The notes under the pieces: model-generated
Database searches by the model: none
What the model saw: the letters and a program-made list of their open reading frames with translations, nothing else
What the model was told of the DNA's origin: nothing
Made by a program: the position numbers and the translations under genes
Assembly (NCBI RefSeq): GCF_016801025.1
Contig: NZ_CP068983.1
Coordinates: forward strand, 558,001-622,000
DNA length: 64,000 nt
DNA from: Paradevosia shaoguanensis
GTDB taxonomy: Bacteria > Pseudomonadota > Alphaproteobacteria > Rhizobiales > Devosiaceae
Direction: 5' to 3'
In this document: piece by piece, positions 17,480 to 26,308 of the stretch
How the letters are laid out: every line of letters starts with the position of its first letter
How positions within the stretch are numbered: position 1 is the stretch's first letter

Positions 17480-17818
17480 CTACTCCAAATTCCGCTGCTC
17501 CATCGTCGGCGTATCGTGGATGCACATCACCTCCAGCCGGTCCTCGCCCACGTTCAGGAACTTGTGCGGCACGTTCGGCGGCACCACGAGAATGTCGTTC
17601 GGCCCCGCCTCGATAACCTCGTCCCCCGCCGTGAACCGCCCCTTGCCGCGCTTGACGATCCACGTCTCCGAATAGGGATGCACGTGCAGTGGCGGGCCCT
17701 CGCCCGGCCCGATATCGACGGCGAAAAACGAGACGGCCGCCCCATACTCGCCGCCTTCGAACCGGATGGTCCGGCTCTTGCTGGGTGGACGATCGGCAAA
17801 ACGCAGGATGTGCACCAT
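17480..17818 (-). CDS. Cupin domain protein
   Basis: A 112-residue single-domain cupin. The first cupin motif 'PPLHVHPYSETWIVKRG' gives the HxHxnE metal ligands and the second, 'NDILVVPPNVPHKFLNVG', supplies the last His. It is probably a small metal-dependent oxygenase, isomerase or sensor; no substrate is implied. It is divergent from the alpha-glucosidase at 17906, sharing an 87-base gap. AGGAGAGAAAAG precedes the ATG at 17818. Confidence 0.82.
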   Translation of the reverse strand: MVHILRFADRPPSKSRTIRFEGGEYGAAVSFFAVDIGPGEGPPLHVHPYSETWIVKRGKGRFTAGDEVIEAGPNDILVVPPNVPHKFLNVGEDRLEVMCIHDTPTMEQRNLE

Positions 17819-17905
17819 CTTTTCTCTCCTTCGGCCCCTTGCCGGATGTGGCGGGAACAGTTCTCAATGATCGGATGTTGAGCAAGCCTATTGCAGGAGT
17901 CGACT

Positions 17906-19537
17906 ATGCGGGAATGGTGGCGAGGCGCGGTGATCTATCAGGTTTATCCCCGCTCTTTCCAGGACACCAACGGCGACGGGGTGGGCGACCTGCCCGGCAT
18001 CATGCGCCGGCTCGACCACATTGCGAGCCTGGGCGTGGATGCCATCTGGCTCTCGCCTATCTTCCAGTCGCCCCAGGCCGACATGGGCTACGACGTTTCC
18101 GACTATATCGAGGTCGATCGCCTCTTCGGCACCATGGAGGATTTCGATGCGCTGATCGAGCGGGCGCATGCGCTCGGCCTCAAGGTCATCATCGACCAGG
18201 TGCTCAGCCACACCTCTGACCAGCATCCCTGGTTCCGCGAAAGCCGGCTCAACCGCACCAATGCGCGGGCCGACTGGTTCGTCTGGGCCGATCCGATGAA
18301 GGATGGCTCCCCGCCCAACAACTGGCCCTCGGTCTTCGGCGGTCGCGCCTGGGAGTGGAACCCCTCGCGCGGGCAGTATTACTTCCACAATTTCCTCATC
18401 GAGCAGCCCGACCTCAACTTCCACAATCCCAAGGTCCAGGATGCCGTTCTCGACGTGATGCGCTTCTGGTTGGAGCGGGGCGTCGACGGCTTCCGCCTCG
18501 ATACGGTCAACTACTATTTCCACGACGCGCAATTGCGCAGCAACCCGCCCGCACGGCGGCCCGAGCACCTGCCCTATGCGGTCAATCCCTATGACATGCA
18601 GGAGCACCGCTATTCCAAGTCGCAGCCGGAAAACGTCGAGTTCCTGCGCAAGGTCCGCAAGCTCCTCGATCGCTATCCCAACACCACCTCGGTGGGCGAG
18701 GTCGGCGACAGCCACAAGGCCGTGCCGCTCATGGCCGAATACACGTCCGGCGGCGACAAGCTCCACATGTGCTATTCGTTCGAATTCCTCGGCGACGGTT
18801 TCACGGCCGAGCATTTCCGCTCACGCATCGAAACCTTCTTCAAGGCCAGCAAGGACGGCTGGCCCTGCTGGAGCTTTTCGAACCACGACGTCAACCGCCA
18901 CATGAGCCGCTGGGCCAAACACTCGCAGAACGCCGCCGAACTCGGCCGGCAGGCGGTGGCGCTCCTGACCTCGTTCAAGGGCAGCGTCTGCATCTACCAG
19001 GGCGAGGAACTGGGGCTGCCCGAAGCCGACATCCTCTACGAGGAACTGACCGACCCGCCTGGAAAGCGTTTCTGGCCCGAATACAAGGGCCGCGACGGTT
19101 GCCGCACGCCCATGCCGTGGGATGAGGGCGAGGCGCCGAACGGGTTCAGCGACGGCAAGCCCTGGCTACCGGTCAAGCCCGAACACTCGGCCCTCAACGT
19201 GACGCGCCAGAACGGGGACGAAGCTTCGCTCCTCAATTTCTATCGCCAGCTCATTGCCTGGCGAAAGCAGCAGGACGCGCTGGTCAGCGGCGACATCACC
19301 TTCTTCAAGACGGCCGAGCCGATCCTGGCCTTCCGTCGCAAGAGCGAAGACGGCGACATCGTCTGCATCTTCAACCTCTCGCCCAATGCCCTCAACGTCA
19401 CTGTCCGCGGCGCCTCGGTCGGCCCCGACGAAATCTCGCAGAACGCCGAATTCGACCGCGAGCAGTTGTCGCTCGGGCCGAACGGTTTTGCGTATTTTCT
19501 GGCGGGTGCGGGGATCGACGTGGGCTACGCCGGGTAG
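17906..19537 (+). CDS. aglA: GH13 alpha-glucosidase (AglA/oligo-1,6-glucosidase type)
   Basis: A 543-residue family GH13 enzyme. The N-terminal 'GAVIYQVYPRSFQDTNGDG' and calcium-like loop 'DTNGDGVGDLPGI' are typical of the GH13 alpha-glucosidase group. Catalytic residues are the nucleophile Asp in 'GVDGFRLDTVN' (about 199), acid/base Glu in 'TTSVGEVGDS' (about 264) and Asp in 'SFSNHDVNRH' (about 328). No signal peptide is seen, so it cleaves imported alpha-glucosides in the cytoplasm. The ATG at 17906 follows GCAGGAG; the in-frame TTG at 17891 is less likely. In rhizobia aglA lies inside the aglEFG operon; here it stands alone 13 kb away. Confidence 0.85.
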   Translation: MREWWRGAVIYQVYPRSFQDTNGDGVGDLPGIMRRLDHIASLGVDAIWLSPIFQSPQADMGYDVSDYIEVDRLFGTMEDFDALIERAHALGLKVIIDQVLSHTSDQHPWFRESRLNRTNARADWFVWADPMKDGSPPNNWPSVFGGRAWEWNPSRGQYYFHNFLIEQPDLNFHNPKVQDAVLDVMRFWLERGVDGFRLDTVNYYFHDAQLRSNPPARRPEHLPYAVNPYDMQEHRYSKSQPENVEFLRKVRKLLDRYPNTTSVGEVGDSHKAVPLMAEYTSGGDKLHMCYSFEFLGDGFTAEHFRSRIETFFKASKDGWPCWSFSNHDVNRHMSRWAKHSQNAAELGRQAVALLTSFKGSVCIYQGEELGLPEADILYEELTDPPGKRFWPEYKGRDGCRTPMPWDEGEAPNGFSDGKPWLPVKPEHSALNVTRQNGDEASLLNFYRQLIAWRKQQDALVSGDITFFKTAEPILAFRRKSEDGDIVCIFNLSPNALNVTVRGASVGPDEISQNAEFDREQLSLGPNGFAYFLAGAGIDVGYAG

Positions 19538-19552
19538 CGCCCGGCAAGGCGA

Positions 19553-19574
19553 GGCGCGGGCCTGGGCCCGCGCC
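19553..19574. terminator. GC-rich palindrome between convergent genes
   Basis: GGCGCGGGCC-TG-GGCCCGCGCC is a perfect 22-bp palindrome in the 46-base gap between aglA and the small secreted-protein gene, which converge. No T run follows on either side, so it is only a possible bidirectional stop. Confidence 0.4.
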
Positions 19575-19583
19575 GGTTCCGGG

Positions 19584-19904
19584 CTAGCCGGTGGTCTTCT
19601 CGGTGATCGGCTTGAGCGTATAGGGATCGAACAGCTCCATGCCGGCCACGCCGTGGGAATCGGTGATATAGGCGCGTACGCAGCTTCCCAGCGACTCCAC
19701 GCCCGACACGTTATAGCCGAGCTTGTCGAGATCACTCGTGATCACGTCGCTGTGGTCGTCGATATACTTGGACTCGCTGCCCTCGTAGCAGGCGGCGAAG
19801 GTGTCGGGGGTGTGCGCGGTCGTGCGGACGGCGGCCTGGGCAGGAACCGCCAATCCGGTCAGGCCGGCAGCGGCAACAAAGGCAAGAGCAAGCTTCGCAT
19901 ACAT
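19584..19904 (-). CDS. Small secreted protein of unknown function, paralogue 1
   Basis: A 106-residue protein with a clear signal peptide ('MYAKLALAFVAAAGLTGLAV', cleavage after AQA). The mature part of about 80 residues has two cysteines, in 'FAACYEGSE' and 'SLGSCVRAYI', and ends 'MELFDPYTLKPI'. It resembles its neighbour at 20017-20325 in the C-terminal CxRAY-x(8-9)-ME(L/F)(F/Y)DP-T pattern, so the two are likely old duplicates. I recognise no family. The start at 19904 fits the signal peptide and an upstream AAGGAG; the longer frame upstream is not supported. Confidence 0.75.
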   Translation of the reverse strand: MYAKLALAFVAAAGLTGLAVPAQAAVRTTAHTPDTFAACYEGSESKYIDDHSDVITSDLDKLGYNVSGVESLGSCVRAYITDSHGVAGMELFDPYTLKPITEKTTG

Positions 19905-20016
19905 GGGAGGACTCCTTGGCTTGAAACCTACGCCTTGGAGTGTCCTCCCGCCGCGGGCTGCCAACCAGTTAAAAGCCGGCAACCCTCGTGAATTCGGCGT
20001 AACGCCCCGGACAGGT

Positions 20017-20325
20017 TCAGAAAACCTGCCGGAAGGTGGTGGGGTCGTAAAACTCCATCGCCTCGCCGCCGCCGGGCTGGCGGACATAGGCGCGCAGGCA
20101 CCCGTTCCAGAATTCCACGCGCGTCGCATCCACGCCGCGCTGGCGCAATTGCTGCCGGGCCAGCTCACCGCGTTCCTCTTCGGTGTAGCGGCCGATGCGG
20201 ATGCCGAAGCTGGTGTTGAAATCGGAGGTGGCGCCCGTGCCGCCCGTGCAGAAGGGAACGGCCGCAGCCGGCGCGCTCATGGCGGGGAGGGCGAGGAGCA
20301 CCAGCGCTAAGGTCTTGATGTTCAT
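20017..20325 (-). CDS. Small secreted protein of unknown function, paralogue 2
   Basis: A 102-residue protein with a signal peptide ('MNIKTLALVLLALPAMSAPAAA'). The mature protein begins 'VPFCTGGTGATSDFN', has a charged 'YTEEERGELARQQLRQRG' helix, and ends 'WNGCLRAYV...MEFYDPTTFRQVF', matching the C-terminal block of paralogue 1 with the second cysteine in the same place. This suggests a disulfide in a small periplasmic or secreted fold. GGAGGCCTC lies just upstream of the ATG. Function is unknown. Confidence 0.75.
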   Translation of the reverse strand: MNIKTLALVLLALPAMSAPAAAVPFCTGGTGATSDFNTSFGIRIGRYTEEERGELARQQLRQRGVDATRVEFWNGCLRAYVRQPGGGEAMEFYDPTTFRQVF

Positions 20326-20413
20326 GATGGAGGCCTCTTGAATCGTTGACGCATCTTGGGGGCGGAATGTGCCGAAATTTGAGCCGGCACACCACCTACA
20401 AGTTCGTTAGCGA

Positions 20414-21721
20414 TCAATGCCCGCCCTTGTGCACGCGTTCCCGCAGGTGCCGGATGCCGAGCCAGGTGAGCAGCACCACGACCGGCGCCAGCATGCCGGC
20501 CCAAAGCTTCGGGTCGATCGAATGGTCGTAGGCCGTGAGGATCCCGAGCACGTAGGAGAGTATCCCCAGCGCGTAATAGCTCACCGCCACCACCGACAGC
20601 CCCTCGACCGTCTGCTGGAGCAGGTAGGATTGCTCGGCGCGATGGTTCATCGACTTGAGGATGGCCTGGTTCTGCTCGGCCAGTTCCACGTCGACGCGGC
20701 TGCGCAGCAGCTGGCTGGTGCGCGCCACGCGGTCCGACATCTCGCGCTGCCGGTTGAGGATGGATCGATAGGTACGCGCAGCCGGGTTGAGGCGGCGGTT
20801 GATGAAGCTCGAAAGCCGCTGCGCACCCGAGACGCGATCCTCGCGCAGGTCCTCGAGGCGGCGTTGCACCAGGTCGTAATAGGCGCTCGAGGCGTTGAGC
20901 CGGAAATGGGTCTGCGCCGTCACGCGCTCGAGCTCGCCGGCCAGCGCCGTGAGCCGGATGAGGAAGCTGCTATCGGTGCCGGGCTTGAGGTCGGCCAGTT
21001 CCTCGGTCAGGTCCATCAGGCCCCGGTCGATGTCGTTGAGCTTGGGGCCGGCCCATTGCACGTCGGGCCAGGAATAGAGCGCAAGCAGGCGGTAGGTCTC
21101 GATCTCGGTCAGCCGCTGGGCCAGCCGGCCGACGCGTGAGGTGCTCAGGTCCGTCGTGAGGATCGAAATGCGGGTGAACCCGTCCGGCCCCGGCCTGAAA
21201 TCGGTCTCGACCAGCGCCTCGCCGCTATTGACGAGTGAGCCCATATGCTCGGGCCCGCGCTGCTGCCGCTCGACGAGCAGCCGCGCCAGGTCCTCGGTCG
21301 TGCCGCGAGCGGTGACCCGCAGCGCGAGGAGAAGCGGGGCCGGCGCGGTGTCGCGCCACGATGCCGGAAAGTCCGGCTCGGGCGGCGGGGCGTCCTCCGT
21401 CCCGGGCTCGCGCGAGAGCACAGTGATCGAGCAGAATTCGGTGTGCCGCTCCCACTTGATGGCGAAGGCATCGGTGTGGGCGAGCACCTGGTCGGGTCGG
21501 TCGAGATCGACCTTGGCCTGCCAGGCGAAGAGCAGCGCGTGGACGTGTTCGTAGTGCCGGTCCGAGCCGATGTCGTCGGTGCGGAATACCAGGTGCGTGA
21601 GCACGCCCGGCAGCGGCATGGGCAGGGGTGGGCGACGATGCGATTCGTCGAACACGTCCTGCCAGCGCGGATCGCGCTCGAAACCGGCGAGCCGGATGTC
21701 GGTGGTTGGTAGCTCGTTCAT
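20414..21721 (-). CDS. DUF3422 family membrane protein
   Basis: A 435-residue protein that matches the DUF3422 pattern: N-terminal 'PLPMPLPGVLTHLVFRTDD', a long central helical region with 'RLNASSAYYDLVQRRLEDLRED', and a C-terminal pair of membrane helices ('GLSVVAVSYYALGILSYVLG' and 'LWAGMLAPVVVLLTWLGI'). The helical region followed by a two-helix hairpin recalls CorA-like topology, but no GMN motif is present, so transport is not implied. The ATG at 21721 has GAAGAGGG upstream and is preferred to the extended frame. It is divergent from glpD. Confidence 0.78.
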   Translation of the reverse strand: MNELPTTDIRLAGFERDPRWQDVFDESHRRPPLPMPLPGVLTHLVFRTDDIGSDRHYEHVHALLFAWQAKVDLDRPDQVLAHTDAFAIKWERHTEFCSITVLSREPGTEDAPPPEPDFPASWRDTAPAPLLLALRVTARGTTEDLARLLVERQQRGPEHMGSLVNSGEALVETDFRPGPDGFTRISILTTDLSTSRVGRLAQRLTEIETYRLLALYSWPDVQWAGPKLNDIDRGLMDLTEELADLKPGTDSSFLIRLTALAGELERVTAQTHFRLNASSAYYDLVQRRLEDLREDRVSGAQRLSSFINRRLNPAARTYRSILNRQREMSDRVARTSQLLRSRVDVELAEQNQAILKSMNHRAEQSYLLQQTVEGLSVVAVSYYALGILSYVLGILTAYDHSIDPKLWAGMLAPVVVLLTWLGIRHLRERVHKGGH

Positions 21722-21900
21722 GCGGCCCTCTTCAACGCACGGACAATAGTGCAGAAATTTCCTCGCCGAGAACGAAAAATTGGTCGCATGCGCAACACTG
21801 GGCGGCTCATCTTGAGCCTTCATGGTTTCGTCACCCGAGAGCGGCTAGCTTCGCTGGTTTCAAGGGGCTAAGAACAGGGAAAAGGGGAGAGGCTTTCCGC

Positions 21901-23427
21901 ATGTCCGAGACGGGTAGCGAGCTGGGTATCCACGACATTTTCGTCATCGGCGGCGGCATCAACGGCACCGGTGTCGCGCGCGATGCGGCCGGGCGCGGCT
22001 ATTCGGTGATGCTGGCCGAAATGAACGACCTCGCCTCCGGCACGTCCTCGGCGGCCACCAAGCTCATCCATGGCGGCCTGCGCTATCTCGAACACTACGA
22101 ATTCCGCCTTGTGCACGAGGCGCTGGCCGAGCGCGAAGTGCTCTGGAGCGCCGCCCCGCACATCATCCGGCCGCTGCGTTTCGTGCTGCCCTACCAGAAG
22201 GGCCTGCGCCCCGCCTTCGTGCTGCGCACCGGCCTGTTCCTCTACGATTATATGGGCGGCCGCAAGCTCCTGCCCCCGACCAGGACGCTCGACCTGCGCA
22301 CCGACGAGGCCGGCAAGCCGCTCAAGCCCGGCTACCGCACCGCCTTCGAATATTCCGATTGCTGGGTGGACGATGCGCGCTTCGTCGCCCTCAACGCACT
22401 CGACGCCCGTGAGCGCGGCGCCGAGATCCGCACCCGCACCAAGGTCACCTCCGCCCGCCGCAGCCAGGGTGCATGGACCATCGACATCGAGGACATGAAT
22501 ACCGGCGTGCGCGAGGCCGTGCGCGCCCGCATGCTCATCAATGCCGCCGGCCCCTGGGTTGATCACGTCATTGTCGAGGCCCTGGGCGACAACGGCGCGC
22601 ACAACGTGCGGCTGGTCAAGGGCAGCCACATCGTCATCCGCAAGAAGTTCCAGCACGATCGCTGCTATTTCTTCCAGAACCCGGACGGCCGCATCATCTT
22701 CGCCATTCCCTATGAGGACGATTTCACCCTCATCGGCACCACCGACCAGGACTACAAGGCCGACCCCGCCAAGGTGAAGATCTCGGAAGAAGAGACCAAT
22801 TACCTCTGCAAGGCCGCGAGCGAGTATTTCCGTGAGCCGGTACGGCGCGAGGATATCGTCTGGACCTATTCGGGCGTGCGACCGCTCTTCGACGACGGCG
22901 CCAGCGCCGCGCAGGAAGCCACGCGCGACTACGTGCTCAAGGTGCAGGGCGATGCCGCGACCGGCGCGGTGCTCAACGTCTTCGGCGGCAAGCTCACCAC
23001 CTCGCGGCGGCTGGCGGAATCCGTGCTCGAACATATCGAGGATATCCTCGGCAAGCGCGGCGCTCCCTGGACGAAGGATGCCAAGCTGCCCGGCGGCGAG
23101 TTCGAGCCGCTGGCCTTCGATGCCGAAGTTGAAAAGCTCAAGCGCGACTACCCTGCCCTGCCCCCGGCGCTGCTCAAGCGCCTCATGGGGCATTACGGCA
23201 CCCGCGCGCGCTTCATCCTCAAGGATGCAAAAATTCTCGCCGACCTGGGCGAAATGTTCGGGACCGACCTGTCGGCCCGCGAAGTCGACTACCTCATGGA
23301 GGAGGAGTGGGCGGTTTCGGCGGACGACGTCCTGTGGCGTCGTTCCAAACTCGGTCTGCGGACTGCGGAAGAAGACAAGGCGCGGCTGGCCGCCTACATG
23401 GCAAAGCATCAGGAAGCGCGCGTTTAA
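21901..23427 (+). CDS. glpD: Aerobic glycerol-3-phosphate dehydrogenase
   Basis: A 508-residue FAD enzyme. The dinucleotide motif 'IFVIGGGINGTGVARDAAGRG' (in part) is at residues 13-32, 'SGTSSAATKLIHGGLRYLE' is the GlpD/Gut2 signature, and the C-terminus carries the helical DAO-C domain. It oxidises sn-glycerol 3-phosphate to dihydroxyacetone phosphate and feeds electrons to ubiquinone at the inner membrane. The start at 21901 (MSETGSELGIHD) has AAAGGGGAGAGG upstream. glpK follows 12 bases later, so the pair forms a glycerol-use operon without a local facilitator or glpR. Confidence 0.95.
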   Translation: MSETGSELGIHDIFVIGGGINGTGVARDAAGRGYSVMLAEMNDLASGTSSAATKLIHGGLRYLEHYEFRLVHEALAEREVLWSAAPHIIRPLRFVLPYQKGLRPAFVLRTGLFLYDYMGGRKLLPPTRTLDLRTDEAGKPLKPGYRTAFEYSDCWVDDARFVALNALDARERGAEIRTRTKVTSARRSQGAWTIDIEDMNTGVREAVRARMLINAAGPWVDHVIVEALGDNGAHNVRLVKGSHIVIRKKFQHDRCYFFQNPDGRIIFAIPYEDDFTLIGTTDQDYKADPAKVKISEEETNYLCKAASEYFREPVRREDIVWTYSGVRPLFDDGASAAQEATRDYVLKVQGDAATGAVLNVFGGKLTTSRRLAESVLEHIEDILGKRGAPWTKDAKLPGGEFEPLAFDAEVEKLKRDYPALPPALLKRLMGHYGTRARFILKDAKILADLGEMFGTDLSAREVDYLMEEEWAVSADDVLWRRSKLGLRTAEEDKARLAAYMAKHQEARV

Positions 23428-23439
23428 GGGGGAGATTTC

Positions 23440-24927
23440 ATGAGCGGTTACGTGCTGGCGATCGACCAGGGCACGACATCGAGCCGTGCCATCGTCTTTG
23501 ACGAGAAGCAGGCCGTCGCCGGGGTCGGGCAGAAGGAATTCACCCAGATATTCCCGCAATCGGGCTGGGTGGAGCACGACCCGGAGGAAATCTGGGAGAG
23601 CGTGGTCTGGGCGGTGCGCACGGCCATCGAAAAGGCCGGCATTTCCGCCGCTGAAATTTCCGCCATCGGCATCACCAACCAGCGCGAAACCACCCTCATC
23701 TGGGACCGGGCGACCGGCAAGGCCATCCACAACGCCATCGTCTGGCAGGACCGCCGCACTGCCTCGATCTGTGCCGCGCTCAAGAAGGCGGGCAAGGAAA
23801 AGGTGTTCTCCCGCAAGACCGGCCTGCTGCTCGATCCCTATTTCTCGGGCACCAAGGTGCGCTGGCTGCTCGACAAGGTGAAGGGCGCCCGCAAGCGCGC
23901 CAACGCAGGCGAACTCGCCTTCGGCACCATCGACAGCTTCCTCATCTGGCGGCTGACGGGCGGCAAGGTCCACGCCACCGATGCGACCAATGCCAGCCGC
24001 ACGCTGATGTTCAACATCGCCAGGAACAAGTGGGACGACGAATTGCTGGCCGCCCTCGACGTGCCCGCCTCACTCCTCCCGGCGGTCAAGGATTGCGCCG
24101 ACGATTTCGGCACCACCGATCCAGGCCTTTTCGGCGCGGCCATTCCCATTCTCGGTGTCGCCGGCGACCAGCAGGCCGCCACTATCGGCCAGGCCTGTTT
24201 CGAGCCCGGCATGCTCAAATCCACCTACGGCACCGGGTGCTTTGCGCTGCTCAATACCGGCAGCGAAATGGTCAAGTCGAAGAACCGCCTGCTGACCACC
24301 ATCGCCTATCGCCTCGATGGCAAGACCACCTACGCCCTGGAAGGCTCGATCTTCGTTGCAGGCGCCGCCGTGCAATGGCTGCGCGACGGCCTCAAGGTGG
24401 TCAAGACCGCCGCCGAAACCGGCGCCCTCGCCCATTCCGCCGATCCCGGCCAGCACGTCTACATGGTCCCCGCCTTCGTGGGCCTGGGCGCCCCCTGGTG
24501 GGATGCCGAGGCGCGCGGCGCCATCTACGGCCTCACCCGCGGCACCGGCCCGGCCGAAATCGCCAAGGCGGCACTCGAATCTGTCGTCTACCAGACCCGC
24601 GACCTGCTCGATGCCATGCGCAAGGATTGGAAAGGTGCCGGCCAGAACACGGTCCTGCGCGTCGACGGCGGCATGGTCGCCTCCGACTGGACCATGCAAT
24701 TCCTCGCCGACATCCTGAACGCCCCCGTCGACCGCCCCACCATCCTCGAAACCACCGCCCTGGGCGCCGCCTGGCTCGCCGGTTCGAAGGCCGGCGTCTG
24801 GCCCGACGCCAAATCCTTCTCCAAATCCTGGTCCCGCGACCGCCGCTTCGAGCCGCAGATGGAAGCGGGGACAAGGAAGCGCAAGCTCAAAGGCTGGGAC
24901 GACGCGGTGCGGCGGACGCTGAGCTGA
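23440..24927 (+). CDS. glpK: Glycerol kinase
   Basis: A 495-residue FGGY kinase of normal length. '[15 protein letters not shown]' (6-20) is the phosphate-1 motif; '[15 protein letters not shown]', '[12 protein letters not shown]' and the FGGY signature region '[20 protein letters not shown]' are intact. It phosphorylates glycerol at the 3 position with ATP, supplying GlpD. GGGGGAGATTTC precedes the ATG. The gene is followed by 720 bases of repeats with no gene. Confidence 0.96.
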   Translation: MSGYVLAIDQGTTSSRAIVFDEKQAVAGVGQKEFTQIFPQSGWVEHDPEEIWESVVWAVRTAIEKAGISAAEISAIGITNQRETTLIWDRATGKAIHNAIVWQDRRTASICAALKKAGKEKVFSRKTGLLLDPYFSGTKVRWLLDKVKGARKRANAGELAFGTIDSFLIWRLTGGKVHATDATNASRTLMFNIARNKWDDELLAALDVPASLLPAVKDCADDFGTTDPGLFGAAIPILGVAGDQQAATIGQACFEPGMLKSTYGTGCFALLNTGSEMVKSKNRLLTTIAYRLDGKTTYALEGSIFVAGAAVQWLRDGLKVVKTAAETGALAHSADPGQHVYMVPAFVGLGAPWWDAEARGAIYGLTRGTGPAEIAKAALESVVYQTRDLLDAMRKDWKGAGQNTVLRVDGGMVASDWTMQFLADILNAPVDRPTILETTALGAAWLAGSKAGVWPDAKSFSKSWSRDRRFEPQMEAGTRKRKLKGWDDAVRRTLS

Positions 24928-25047
24928 GGGCGGACACGATCGCTGAAGGGAACCTGCCTACGGCATGGTGTTCGGCAGCCGCCACTCACCATCAATCGCA
25001 TCAAGCCACAGTCACCCTCACGACCTCACAACCCTCCCCACCACCGC

Positions 25048-25133
25048 ACTTCCCCGGCCGAAGAGCCGGGGCCCACGGATCCCTCCACTCGAGTGGCGCG
25101 GTGCAATAGGCCCCGGATCAAGTCCGGGGAAGT
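25048..25133. repeat. Palindromic mosaic repeat, copy 5 (inverted)
   Basis: Same element in reverse order relative to copies 1, 2 and 4: CCCCGGCcgaagaGCCGGGG first, CTCCACTCGAGTGG, then CCCCGGATCAAGTCCGGGG. The stretch 24928-25047 between glpK and this copy shows nothing recognisable. Confidence 0.85.
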
Positions 25134-25282
25134 TCCGTGGTGGGGGACGTATGGTGGTAAGGAATACGCGAAGCGAACAATGGGGACAGCGACGCTGCGA
25201 AGATACCGCGGCGGAAGGTCCGCTAGCGCACCGACGCGGACACCACGCCCAACATCCCCACCGCACGCCCCACACGCTCCCC

Positions 25283-25394
25283 CCTCTCCCCTTGAGGGAG
25301 AGGGTGCCCGAAGGGCGGGTGAGGGGTCTGCCCCAACCACCGCAACCCCTCATCCGGCGCTACCGCGCCGCCTTCTCCCTCAAGGGGAGAAGGG
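25283..25394. repeat. Second repeat family, copy 2
   Basis: TCTCCCCTTGAGGGAGAGGG...GGGTGCCCGAAGGGCGGGTGAGGGG...CTTCTCCCTCAAGGGGAGA. The outer arms changed together (TTGAG/CTCAA here, TTGTG/CACAA at 17.2 kb), a covariation that keeps the stem and argues for a selected or recently folded structure. Confidence 0.8.
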
Positions 25395-25476
25395 AACCCG
25401 TGGCCCGCCCGAGAACACCCCGGCCACGCTATCTCCCCACCACGCTATTCTCCCACCAACCCCTCCCCACCACCGC

Positions 25477-25562
25477 ACTTCCCCGGCCGCAGAGCCGGGG
25501 CCCACGGATACCTCCACCCGAGTGGCGCGGTGCAATAGGCCCCGGATCAAGTCCGGGGAAGT
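25477..25562. repeat. Palindromic mosaic repeat, copy 6 (inverted)
   Basis: ACTTCCCCGGCCGCAGAGCCGGGG...CTCCACCCGAGTGG...CCCCGGATCAAGTCCGGGGAAGT. It lies 340 bases from copy 5 with the second-family repeat between them, the same alternating order as at 17 kb. Confidence 0.85.
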
Positions 25563-25650
25563 TCCGTGGTGGGGGAAGTCCCGTGGTTGGGGAAAGTGTG
25601 GTGGTTGGATACGTAGCGAGGTGCCGCATTGGCCCGCACAATGATGGGGC

Positions 25651-26166
25651 CTACTGATAAACCCGCCACGCATCGAACGACCCACCGGCGATCAGCGCCC
25701 AGTAAATCCCCATCCGGCTCTTGCCCGGCGTGCGTGCGAAAGCCAATCCGAACTCCACGAACTTCGTGCTCAGCAGCGTGTCGCGATGGCCCGGAGATTC
25801 CAGCCAACCCTCCAGCGCATGCGCAAGCGTCTTGTGCCCCCCGGCCACGTTCTCGCCCACCGCCCCGATATACCCGGCCGCCGTTACCCGCTCGCGCAGC
25901 GTCACGCCGAGATCGTGCGAGAGCTTGTCCTTGGCCGCCATCAGCCGCGCCTGCGAGCGCGCCGCTTCGGCCAGTTGCGGGTTCCATGACCAGGCCGGGC
26001 GGCCGTTGGCGGCGCGGACTTCGTTGACCTGCCGCAGCATCGATTCCGGGGTCAGCGCCTCGGGCGAGTTATCGCCCGGCGCCATGACCGGCATGGTGGT
26101 CGAGCAGGCGGAAAGCGTGGTGGCCGCGGCCGCGACGAGGAAACCGCGGCGGGAAAGAACGAGCAT
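25651..26166 (-). CDS. CAP-domain (SCP/PR1-like) lipoprotein
   Basis: A 171-residue protein with a short twin-arginine/lipoprotein signal ('SRRGFLVAAAATTLSACS', lipobox LSAC). The CAP domain follows: 'LRQVNEVRAANGRPAWSWNP', 'AARSQARLMAAKDKLSHDLG', 'AAGYIGAVGENVAGG' and 'GWLESPGHRDTLLS', the usual CAP1-CAP2 signatures with their His/Glu cavity residues. Bacterial members are secreted or membrane-attached and of unclear activity. The ATG at 26166 is chosen because the signal peptide begins there; the upstream extension has no homology. It is divergent from the halogenase-like gene. Confidence 0.85.
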   Translation of the reverse strand: MLVLSRRGFLVAAAATTLSACSTTMPVMAPGDNSPEALTPESMLRQVNEVRAANGRPAWSWNPQLAEAARSQARLMAAKDKLSHDLGVTLRERVTAAGYIGAVGENVAGGHKTLAHALEGWLESPGHRDTLLSTKFVEFGLAFARTPGKSRMGIYWALIAGGSFDAWRVYQ

Positions 26167-26308
26167 GTCTGGGGTCCCGATTCGAACTTCCCTGCAATCT
26201 AGGATGATCGCGGCAAAATCAGGAAGAGTTCGCTGGAATTCCGGAAGCGGGGCTGCCTTGCGCGCCGCTTGCGCCGCCTGTTTAGTGCAGGCGGGGAGGA
26301 ATTCTGGA

